DNA from: Magnetococcales bacterium
GTDB taxonomy: Bacteria; Pseudomonadota; Magnetococcia; Magnetococcales; JADFWU01
Reading direction: 5' to 3'
Length of the DNA stretch: 64,000 nucleotides
Assembly (NCBI GenBank): GCA_015234045.1
Contig: JADFWU010000009.1
Coordinates: 22,234 to 86,233 of the forward strand
The position numbers and the translations under genes were made by a program. Positions 26,438-35,800 of the stretch are shown in pieces. The notes below the pieces were generated by a model, which saw nothing but the letters and a program-made list of their open reading frames with translations, was not told where the DNA came from and ran no database searches. Each line of letters opens with the position of its first letter. Position 1 is the stretch's first letter.

Positions 26438-27180
26438 GGTGTGGCTTGATCGGCAAACCGGATTGTACCGCCGAGACCTGGTCTCAGGATCGGACTGTTT
26501 TTGTCCAACATACCGCGAATGGCTACGGTCTGGCTGGACGGATCAACAGCAAGACCGGTGCGAATGATATGGCCGGGTAGTGGTTTTCCGTTCTGGGCTG
26601 GGGAGTGAAAGGTGAATCGGACACCCGGTTTGATCCATGTGAGCCAATGTGTCGGCGCTATAATCACAACTTCAAACTGTGTGTCATCAACCACATGCAA
26701 CAGTGGCGAATGAATATCCACGCTCTCATGGGGTTTGATAAATCGACTGATAACGACACCGGAAAAGGGGGCATGCACAGTACATCGGCGGGTTTTTGCT
26801 TTGGCCAGAGCCACACGTGCTTCACTCTCTGCCCGATCCGCTTCTGCAATGGATAGCTCAATTTTGCCAGCGGAGCCCAATTGATCAAGATGCTGAATAT
26901 GCTTTTGTTTGACCTTCGCCGCATGGGATTGAACAACGGCGATCTGTTGTTCTGCGCGTTGTAGATCACAGGCAAACCTGACCAACAGATCCCCTTTGGA
27001 AAACCGCTCACCCTCTTGTCGGGTCATGCGTGTAATGTGTCCAGCCATTTCAGAGGAGAGTACAGCCTCTTGGGCCGCTTCAATAATGCCTTTGGCAGTG
27101 CGCTCATTGGCCAATAGAGCGGCTGGAGTGATGAGATAAACCGCAACGAGAATGATGATTAGATGGGCTGGTTGATGCAT
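26434..27180 (-). CDS. HlyD-family periplasmic adaptor (membrane fusion protein)
   Basis: 248 residues from ATG 27180; the in-frame GTG at 27189 is an alternative. A signal peptide (hydrophobic 6-24, ending ALLANE) exports it. The two lipoyl half-motifs are AVLSSEMAGHITRM and VHAPFSGVVISRF, around a helical hairpin (about 70-115), followed by a beta-barrel. It is compact, as in RND-type adaptors. It is the first of two adjacent adaptors in the export operon and overlaps the second by 4 bases. The 27181-27373 gap upstream holds no gene and no clear signal. Confidence 0.85.
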   Translation of the reverse strand: MHQPAHLIIILVAVYLITPAALLANERTAKGIIEAAQEAVLSSEMAGHITRMTRQEGERFSKGDLLVRFACDLQRAEQQIAVVQSHAAKVKQKHIQHLDQLGSAGKIELSIAEADRAESEARVALAKAKTRRCTVHAPFSGVVISRFIKPHESVDIHSPLLHVVDDTQFEVVIIAPTHWLTWIKPGVRFTFHSPAQNGKPLPGHIIRTGLAVDPSSQTVAIRGMLDKNSPILRPGLGGTIRFADQATP

Positions 27181-27373
27181 GTGTAACACTCGGATATATT
27201 TGCGGTGTTTGTCAATATGAAGGCACCATTATAACACCATTTTGGTAGGCGTAACGATAGGATGCTTTCCGTTATGGCGAACAGACATCTTCTCTACCCA
27301 ATCGGGGAACGATGACAGCATTGGTAACAGAGTTGAGGAAATGGGACGGTAATTTGGTTGGGTGATGTGCCCC

Positions 27374-28939
27374 TTACATCCAATACTTGAACGCCCTCAA
27401 AAATACATTGGATGATACCGGCCTGACACCCTGTGTATTTGATTTTCTTTTTGCTTCAAACAGACCGCTCTTGTTCATCAATTGGTGATTGTTCCAGTTG
27501 AGCAGGCGGACCATGTTTTCAACAGTGGCCGGTTCTGGCAGTTCATCCAGCATGCTTTCACCGGAAGAGAAGATTAACCGGCCCAAGGCGTTTTGCACCT
27601 GGCCATATTGATCATCCATTTTCAGGTGTGACAGGATGGCATTCATCTCCAGCTGTAATGACTCCATATCGCCAAAATTTTCTGATTCGGCGCGGGCCTG
27701 TTGGTGATTGAGGATTTTGTTGTTGACCGCGCTTAGTTGGCTTACCGTGGTGAAGCGCTTGCGGGCTTCTTCGTAGTCCAGATAGGCCACATTGACCTGG
27801 GCCAGAATGGCCATGGCCAGGGTTTGGTAGCGCAAAGCGCCTAATTCCGCTTTCATCTCCGCCAATTCCAGATCATCCCATCCGCCGATGAAATTGAGTA
27901 GATTCCAAGAGAGTTTGACACCGGCACTGTTCCAATAGTTGTGCATGAGAAAGTGATTGCTGGTGACGTTGCCGGACATGTTCAACTCAAGGCCGGGCAG
28001 CATGCGCGCTTGGGCTTTGCGGATCTCATCAGCGGAAATGCGCTGATTATAGGCCTCTTCCATCAGTTCTGGACGTTTTTGGAGTGCTCTATCTTCAAGT
28101 TGTTCTCGGGCAATGACCAGCTCTGGTGGAATGTCCATGGGCTTGTCGGGTATGGCCACTTGATAATTCAGTCCAAGAGGCAGGTTCATCAACTTGGCCA
28201 GCTCCAGTTTGGCACCGAGCAGATTGTGACGGATGTCCTGTAACTGGAGCAATTTGTTGTAGAGATCCCGTTTGTAGGTGAGGATTTTTTTCGGTACATC
28301 CAGGCGTGCGCTTTCAATGAGATCCGCAGTGGCCATGGTTTTATGGACCCGCGTCATAATCTCTTCAACACGTGAGAGCAAGCGCTGCGCGGAAACCGCA
28401 CGCCAGTAGGCATCGCGGACATCCTGCATCAGACGGTGTAAAATGCGTTTGCGTCGCTCTTTGGCGATCATCTCTTGATCTGCCATCTGACGGGCGGTGA
28501 AGTAGCTGACACCCAAATCCAGCATATTCCAGGTAAAGCGCAGATCACCGTTGCGTTGGGTGCGGTCATTGGATGTTGTGTAGTCGGTGGACTCTTCGCC
28601 AGTGGTAAGCGATTTACTCACCGAAGCCATGGTGTTGTCACGTGTGGCCACTGAACCATCGACAATGACCTGTGGCAGCAACTTCCAGATACTGGCACCC
28701 ACGCGATTGTGTGCCATCTCCTCTTCTACCATCTTGACACGGGATTCGAAATTATAGAGTAGGGCGCGTGCCATGGCATGATGCATGGTGATGGGCGCGG
28801 TTACCGCTTCTTGACCATCGGTGGCGGATTTGGCTTGCTCAAACAGCTCAATGCGCTCTTCCGGTGTGAGTGGCTTAGGGGTTATCGAACACCCACTCAT
28901 CAAACCAGCCAGAATCATCAACGAAATAAATTTCTTCAT
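27374..28939 (-). CDS. TolC-family outer membrane lipoprotein of the export operon
   Basis: 521 residues. The lipoprotein signal has lipobox LMSGC (Cys17), and GGAG lies 8 bases before the ATG. Two repeated TolC-type halves follow; FTWNMLDLGVSYFTARQMAD and the ALLYNFESRVKMVEEEMA segment are shared in pattern with the paralogue at 650. It would form the outer-membrane duct for the DUF4347 surface protein, whose gene ends 46 bases upstream on the same strand. Unlike the paralogue it lacks the Pro/Thr tail. Confidence 0.88.
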   Translation of the reverse strand: MKKFISLMILAGLMSGCSITPKPLTPEERIELFEQAKSATDGQEAVTAPITMHHAMARALLYNFESRVKMVEEEMAHNRVGASIWKLLPQVIVDGSVATRDNTMASVSKSLTTGEESTDYTTSNDRTQRNGDLRFTWNMLDLGVSYFTARQMADQEMIAKERRKRILHRLMQDVRDAYWRAVSAQRLLSRVEEIMTRVHKTMATADLIESARLDVPKKILTYKRDLYNKLLQLQDIRHNLLGAKLELAKLMNLPLGLNYQVAIPDKPMDIPPELVIAREQLEDRALQKRPELMEEAYNQRISADEIRKAQARMLPGLELNMSGNVTSNHFLMHNYWNSAGVKLSWNLLNFIGGWDDLELAEMKAELGALRYQTLAMAILAQVNVAYLDYEEARKRFTTVSQLSAVNNKILNHQQARAESENFGDMESLQLEMNAILSHLKMDDQYGQVQNALGRLIFSSGESMLDELPEPATVENMVRLLNWNNHQLMNKSGLFEAKRKSNTQGVRPVSSNVFLRAFKYWM

Positions 28940-28985
28940 GGTGCCAACTCCATAGATCCGAAACAGGATCTCAGATCTGTGTCAT

Positions 28986-31900
28986 TCAATCGGTAATCAA
29001 TCCAGCTATGCGTGCTTGACGGGCTTGTGATGCTTCGGCCAGCTGATCGGAAACCGGTGTCAAAAGCGTGTCCGGCGTAATCGTCTCACCCTCTTGTTGA
29101 GTGATCATAGTGTCAAGAAAACGGTCCAACCATGTGTCCGCATCATTTGTTGGTTCACTCTGTTTTGGTGCGTTAACAGGTGTATTTTCTTGATTTTCCT
29201 TGGATTCTTTAGCGTCAAGTGCTTTGTCTTGTTTTTTGTCGGGGTCTTCGTTGCTACTCTGTTCAGGCTCAGAGATGATTTTCTTGATCGGTGCGGCTTT
29301 GTCTGACTCATCAGCCGGTGCCACTTCAACCACAACCGCCACCTCGCGGCCATTGCCGCTTTTGATCTTCAGCAATACCTTGTAGGTTTTGTCATCGTTG
29401 CTTGGACGTTCGCCAGAAGTTTTCAGTAATCCTTCGCCTTCGTTCTCAATCTTCATCCAGAAGGGCAGACCCGATTGAATGGAGATCTGCACCGGATCAC
29501 CACCGGCATCTTTTGCTTTGAGGGTAAAACTCTGGGTCTCGGTTGAACCGGCATCGTCAGAGGCAGTGTTAGAAGCAGCTGTTGTGCTGGAAGTGGATGT
29601 GCTGGCTGTCGTGTTGCTGTTGGTCGTGCTGGCGCTGGCGACCTGTATTTGGAACATGTCCGCGCTTTGTGAACTGGCTGTGCTACCGGAGAAAACCAGA
29701 ACGACAGGCAGTGGTTCAGTATCACTATCCACACCGGACAAGGGGGGTTGCAGACCGGATGTTAATTCCAAAATATCGGGTGGTGTGAGCGCTGGAATGA
29801 TGCTCAATACAACCGGTATTTCCTGATTGCCATCAATCGGCGGAGTGGACACTGGATTGGAAACAGACGATATCTCAGTGCTTACCGGTTCAAACACATC
29901 ATTGACTGTAATGGTCAGTGTTTGGGTGTCAAAAGCGCCGGTGGGATCAGAGACCATCACCTCCAGCACATAGACATTGTCACTGTCCTGATCCAGAGGC
30001 AGTTCCCAATTGGGTGCGGTAATGAATGACAGCAATTGAGAGGTAGGATCAAGATTGAACAGATCGGCATCCGGTCCACCGGTAATTTCATAGGTGAGCG
30101 GATCATCATCAATATCAACAGCGGTCAGTGTCGTGACTGTTTTGGTCGGCTCATCAATGGAAACGGCGACACTGGTACCACCGCCGTTATTGGTTAAATC
30201 CGGTGCGCTGTTACTGCCGGTCACTGTAAGGGATACTTCAGCAGTGTTGGATAGGCCGCCTTCTCCATCGGTAACGGTAAAAGAGACCGTGCGTACTGTC
30301 TCTTCACCGCCGATGATATTGCCGGTCTGATAGGTGATACGACCGATCAGCGCGGACACCGCTTCCTGGCTGGCGTTTTCATTGAGTGTGATCAGCAGAT
30401 CATCACCACCTGTGCCGCCACTCATGGTGCCAATGGCTGTACCGCCATAGCGCACTTCATTATCCGTTCGTCCGATTTCGCCGCTGTTATCCCCTTGTGA
30501 TTCAACCGAGAACGTATCGTATATCGTGCCTGTCGCACCGCCGGAGATAGTGAGAACACCGGTGTTGAATTCCGGGCTGTCCACATCCGATACCGAAGCG
30601 GCAGTGGATTGATCCAGAATCACCGCTGTATCGGCGGTATCGTGGTTCAGAGTGTCGCCATCCAGATCATGGATAATGGGCGGATCATTCACCTCTTGAA
30701 CGGAGATGGTAGAGGTCACCTTGATTGCGTCGGACAGGCCATCATTGACCCGAATTTCGAACAGGCGAACTTGATCTATGGTTGGTGCCTGAGAGTTGTT
30801 TTTATAGCTGATTGTACGTAGGAGTGTTTGGACATCATCCCGGCTCATGGTGCCGCCAGAACCATCTCTGACAACCAGTTTCTGATCCGTGGCTGAAACA
30901 TCCACTTGAAGGGATAATCCATTAGCCGTAACCATGGTTGAGGCATCGGTATCCAATGGAAAATCACCATCGCCCACAACGATGACTTCATCACTGCCAT
31001 CGGGAAGGGAATCGTAGCTGATGGTGAAAGTGCTCAATGTGGAACCAACAGCGCCCAGATAATCCAGATCGTCAATGGTGGCATCGCTGTCGGCCAGGGT
31101 AGCCGGATCACCATCTTCAATGAAGGTGTTGGTGATGTTGCCGTCACCTGCACCGCCCAAGCTGTTATCCGGGTCAAGATCCAGCTCTGGGGCGGTGAAA
31201 ATCGTGGTGGGATCGGTGTAACTTACGGGACTGAAATAGAGTGAAAAATAGCGAAATAAGCCATTGGAGTTGAGTACACCGCTGCGATAGGTGAGTGATT
31301 CGGTATCTTGATAACGCACGGTCAACATGTGCGTGGTGTCATCCAGAGAAAGGGATTCACCGACTGCATCAACGGCTTCAATAGGTGAAATGCGCCCAGG
31401 GATTTCATGCGTAAGTGCGGTATTGTCTTCCAGTGTGTATTCGGTGAACTGGTCGAAGGCCACATATTCCCGTTGACCACTGGAGCCATCCACATCAATG
31501 GATGTGGCAATGAATTGTTCGGCAAGGTGTGTTGGTGTATCAGTATCTGCCAGGACAAAGGTGATGGTGAACTCTATCCAGGAATCTTCGGCACCATCTC
31601 CGCCGATCACCTTGGGTTGAAATGCATTGGCAAATCCGCCGGAAGAAAAGTCCAAAGCGGCCAGTGATGCGCCATTGGCGATTTCATCAATGGATACCAG
31701 CGCATCATATCCGGTTGTGACATCGTCAAAACGGTACACGGCACCCTGTTCGAGGTCTGTCCCTGAAATCAGTGTGTGACCGTCAAAATTGAGATCAACC
31801 TCACCTGAGATCTGATTTGTACCACTACCTACAGCGGTATCAGCCAATAGATATTGGTAGGTGGTCAATGCCTGAATAGCGCTATTGGACAAGGGCGTAA

Positions 31901-32579
31901 CATCACCGGTCTTCTGTTCCAAATCCCAGTCACCATCCTGTGCTGCATTGCCTGTGGCATCCACTGAAGCGGCTACATCAGCGCCGGTGAGATGGGCAAG
32001 GGTCTCCACAAAGGTGATACCGGTGTCACCTTTTGCCACATCACACCCATAGAGAAGAATGTCCGCGTCATTGTTCAGGCTGTTTTGCCATTGGATCAAC
32101 GCCGCTGACGCATGATTCAAAGCGGTGCTATCAATGTGTTGACCACCCAGCGTGAGCACGCCCGGTGCACCATGAGAAACAATGTGAATTTGATCAAATG
32201 GTTCGGATTCAACCAATTGATTGGCAATATCTTCAAGAGGTGTAATACTGTTTGGTAGAATGATGACGTGCGTGTCCGGTGAGAAGCGTTGAGTCAGGCT
32301 GTCAGTATCGCTTACCGAGGCATCAATGATCAGTAATTGGCGGTTTGATTGTGTTTCTGTCTCGGTGATGCCTGCCAGTGTGGTAATACGCTCAGTGATT
32401 TCATTCGTGTGTTGGCTGTTTTCCAGGGTGTCAAAATCTGTTTCAGACGCATCACTCTCGCTGATATCCGTATCAATGAACAGATCAGCCACCAGACTCA
32501 AGGCACCATCGAACATCAAACGCGGCTCAAGAGGCGTAATCTGTATGCTTTTTCCAGCTGGATGGTTGGAATGGGTCAT
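28986..32579 (-). CDS. Large DUF4347/cadherin-type surface protein with LEPR motif
   Basis: 1197 residues from ATG 32579 (GGGA 8 bases upstream; GTG 32582 is alternative). The N-terminal LEPRLMFDGA motif (17-26) is typical of very large secreted proteins. DUF4347 spans about 82-245, with H136 (IVSHG) and C179 (YGCDVA). Beta-rich Asp-heavy repeats follow, including cadherin-like units with NDPP, DIDDDPLTYEI and VNDV-type ends. A Ser/Thr linker comes next (about 975-1030), then a final folded domain and an acidic Lys/Glu region. No RTX nonapeptides are visible. The Asp-rich repeats suggest calcium binding. It is first in the operon with TolC, two HlyD proteins and M50, so it is the likely cargo. 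Confidence 0.87.
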   Translation of the reverse strand: MTHSNHPAGKSIQITPLEPRLMFDGALSLVADLFIDTDISESDASETDFDTLENSQHTNEITERITTLAGITETETQSNRQLLIIDASVSDTDSLTQRFSPDTHVIILPNSITPLEDIANQLVESEPFDQIHIVSHGAPGVLTLGGQHIDSTALNHASAALIQWQNSLNNDADILLYGCDVAKGDTGITFVETLAHLTGADVAASVDATGNAAQDGDWDLEQKTGDVTPLSNSAIQALTTYQYLLADTAVGSGTNQISGEVDLNFDGHTLISGTDLEQGAVYRFDDVTTGYDALVSIDEIANGASLAALDFSSGGFANAFQPKVIGGDGAEDSWIEFTITFVLADTDTPTHLAEQFIATSIDVDGSSGQREYVAFDQFTEYTLEDNTALTHEIPGRISPIEAVDAVGESLSLDDTTHMLTVRYQDTESLTYRSGVLNSNGLFRYFSLYFSPVSYTDPTTIFTAPELDLDPDNSLGGAGDGNITNTFIEDGDPATLADSDATIDDLDYLGAVGSTLSTFTISYDSLPDGSDEVIVVGDGDFPLDTDASTMVTANGLSLQVDVSATDQKLVVRDGSGGTMSRDDVQTLLRTISYKNNSQAPTIDQVRLFEIRVNDGLSDAIKVTSTISVQEVNDPPIIHDLDGDTLNHDTADTAVILDQSTAASVSDVDSPEFNTGVLTISGGATGTIYDTFSVESQGDNSGEIGRTDNEVRYGGTAIGTMSGGTGGDDLLITLNENASQEAVSALIGRITYQTGNIIGGEETVRTVSFTVTDGEGGLSNTAEVSLTVTGSNSAPDLTNNGGGTSVAVSIDEPTKTVTTLTAVDIDDDPLTYEITGGPDADLFNLDPTSQLLSFITAPNWELPLDQDSDNVYVLEVMVSDPTGAFDTQTLTITVNDVFEPVSTEISSVSNPVSTPPIDGNQEIPVVLSIIPALTPPDILELTSGLQPPLSGVDSDTEPLPVVLVFSGSTASSQSADMFQIQVASASTTNSNTTASTSTSSTTAASNTASDDAGSTETQSFTLKAKDAGGDPVQISIQSGLPFWMKIENEGEGLLKTSGERPSNDDKTYKVLLKIKSGNGREVAVVVEVAPADESDKAAPIKKIISEPEQSSNEDPDKKQDKALDAKESKENQENTPVNAPKQSEPTNDADTWLDRFLDTMITQQEGETITPDTLLTPVSDQLAEASQARQARIAGLITD

Positions 32580-32850
32580 CACGAGTGTCCCTGTTAATAC
32601 TTGTATGTTCTCAACAATACGCCCAAATCATTCTTTATGCATCGACAAAGTTGATGGATTGATAAAGGATTTTCTTCAAAAAAATTTCATGTCACAATGT
32701 GGCAAAACTGGCAAAGCAGAAAAATCAATATATTTATAACAATATGATATGTTTAAAAGTATAGCGCTTTCTATATATGAAGTCACTGTACATTCAGAAC
32801 AATAATGTGTCATGCCGACGACCTGATGTGAAACACGGTTTCCAGCTTGG
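32580..32850. promoter_or_regulatory. Divergent region between export operon and giant sensor kinase
   Basis: 271 bases, AT-rich at its centre (32690-32790), with no ORF. It must hold the start signals of both the surface-protein operon and the 2713-residue kinase. I see no repeat or clear operator and cannot assign promoter boxes with confidence. Confidence 0.4.
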
Positions 32851-35800
32851 ATGATTGATATGTTAAACGCAAATAGAGTCCGTTTTTATTCATTGATATC
32901 GGTTTTTTTGCTGATTTTGACGTTATTCACGCATGGATTCAGCACGGTCCAAGCGCAAACGGTAGCGCCACAAAAGGCCGACCCTGTTCGGGTTGCCTAT
33001 TGTCTTGACTGTGTTCCTTTCCACTTCCAGGATGGTCAAGGCAAACCAGCCGGTTTGATTATTGATCTATGGAATCTCTTTTCGCAAAAAACCGGCCAGC
33101 CAGTTATTTTTACGCCTTATACCTGGGATGAGACCCTGAAAAAAGTCGCCAGTGGTGAGGCGGATGCCCATGCCGGGCTATTCTTCAATGAAACACGGGA
33201 TAAGTTTCTGGATTATGGGCACTCCCTGAGCCGTACCAGTACTCATGTGTTTCTTTATAAAGCGTTGCCGATTATTTCTGAATTAACCGAAGTCTCTGCC
33301 TATCGGGTCGGTGTGCTCAGTGGAGATTATGTTGAAGGCTTTTTGAAACGGACGTTGCCACCAGAGACCGTGGTGTCCTATCCCAGTTATGAGGCGATTG
33401 TTACGGCTTTGAAATCCGGTCAGTTGCGTGCTTTTGCAGCGGATACACCCACCGGTATCTATCATCTGAAACAGGCGAATCTTCTGCCTGATTTCACCAT
33501 CAGGCCGTCTCAGTTGCTCTATGCCAATGATTGGTTTGTTGCGGTAACAGAAGGTCATTATCAACTTCTGGATCGTCTCAATACGGGATTTGGTCGCATT
33601 TCCAAGGATGAGCGATTACAGATTACCCGCAAATGGACCGCTCGGGGTGATGAAAAAGCCCTGATTATCGCCATGGATCGGGATTATCCGCCACTGACTA
33701 AAATGACCTCTTTTGGTGAGCCTGCCGGGCTATTGGTGGATTTTTGGCGGGCGTGGGCCAAAAAAACCGGCCATGAAGTGCGGTTTCGGATGAGCAATTG
33801 GGCAGACACCATTAAGGCCATGCAGAATGGTGAAGCGGATATTCACTCTGGGCTATTTCTGAATAAGGAACGTCTGGCATTCCTTGAGTATTCAAAACCA
33901 ATCTATCAGATCAATTCCAGCTTTTATTATCGCCGGGACAGTAAGCTACCCGATGATCCAAACCTGTTTGGTCAGCGCCGTATTTCGGTGATGTCAGGCA
34001 GTTATCAGGAAAGCATGCTGCGTCAGAACTATCCCAACCTCAATATTATTTCGTTGCCCTCCTGGCAGATGGTTTTGGAGGTGTTGAAAGAGGCGAAGGT
34101 GGATGCTGCCATCGGTGAAGATCTGACCATGGAAGTGTTGTTAGGCGAACTGGGCTGGAGTGGCGATATTCTCGCTAACCCTGCGCCGCTGTTGTCCAAT
34201 GTGGTTTATGGTGCGGTGCGCAAGGGTGATCACGCATTGTTGGCAAAACTCAACAGTGGGCAGGATGCTTTGAGCCTGAATGAAAAAGCCGCTATGGAGC
34301 GGGTTTGGGTTAGAAATCCGCAACGGCGTGTCTTTGAGGAGAGTGAATCAGTCCGCTCAGGGAAAGCGAAACTCACCATGGAAGAACGGGCTTGGCTGGA
34401 GGCACATCCTGATCTTCGTCTTGGTATTGATCCGGCTTGGCCGCCTTATGATTATTTGGATATGCGAGGAGATCATGCTGGGTTTGCAGCGGATATTCTG
34501 GCTAAAATTAGAAGCAACCTGGGAATAAGTATGGCATTGCAGCCGATCAGTTCCTGGAGTCAGACTTTGGAAGGGGCCAAACAGAGAAATATTGATGTGA
34601 TTTCACTCTGTACGCCAACACTCAAGAGATCAAAATATCTGCTGTTTTCCGATCCCGTTATTACCGTGCCTTGGGTGATTGCAACCCGTCGAGGGTATGA
34701 GTCGCCTCAAGGCGTGAGTTCTTTGCAGGGGAAGCGGGTTTTGGTGGCTGAAGGGTATTCTGTCATTGATGAATTGGCCAAGGTGTTTCCCGATCTGGTC
34801 TACGCCGAAGCGGCAACCGCCTTGGATGCACTGAGAAAGGTGTCATTGGGTCAAGCGGATGCCTATATCGGCTATTTGGGTGCTATCAATCATCTGATTC
34901 AGACAGAAGGACTCTATAATTTGCACGTAGCAGGGCCAACGGGTTTTTCTGCCAAGGAGTTGTCCATCTGTTTGCGGTCAGATTGGCCCGAGTTGTTGAC
35001 CATCATCAACAAGGGACTGGGCACGCTTTCCCGAATGGAGATTCAGGAGATTGCCAACCGATGGGTCTCGGCAGAACAAAGCATGCTCGCTTCGGACTCA
35101 ATAGAACATGTCATCCTATCTGTTGAAGAGCAGCAATGGTTAGCACAACATCCAGAAGTCCGCATTGCTTTTGATGCCAACTTTGGGCCTTATAGTCGCG
35201 CCGTTCCAGAGGCGGGTTTTGCAGGTTATGCCGTTGATGTCGCCCATTTGATTTCTAATAAGACCGGCATAAAATTCACCTATCATCCTGATGGACAATG
35301 GCAAACTCTATATGAAGCGGCTCAACGTCGTGAAGTGGATGTGGTCGCAGAAATGGTGCCGCAGGAGGCGCAGAAAGCGTGGTTTTCTTTTACTGAACCG
35401 TACATTTTTCTCTCCACCTATCTGTTCACCAAAAACAGTGATACACGCATTGAATCACGCGATGATATCGCAGGCATGCGTGTGGCGATGGTTGAGGGGC
35501 ACGCCTATAATGGTGAGATTCTTAAAGCACATCCAGATATTGCCCCTGTTTATGTCAAGACAATTCTGGAAGCTCTGACAACACTTCGTGCAGGTCACGC
35601 GGATGTTTTTGTTGCAGATATTGACGTTGCTAATTATATAAAAAATAAACACGCCATGAATGATCTGCATGCGGCAGTGTTGTGGCAGCAGAACGTGGGC
35701 AACAAGGCTTTTGGTGTGCGTAAGGATTGGCCAGAGCTGGTATCTATTCTAAACAAGGGACTGACAGCCATTTCCAAAAAGGAGTGGTCCACGCTACGCA

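Noticed and set aside
22985..32579. Classical type I secretion operon with RTX toxin
   Set aside because: There is no ABC ATPase and no GGxGxDxxx nonapeptide in the 1197-residue protein; only TolC and HlyD parts match.
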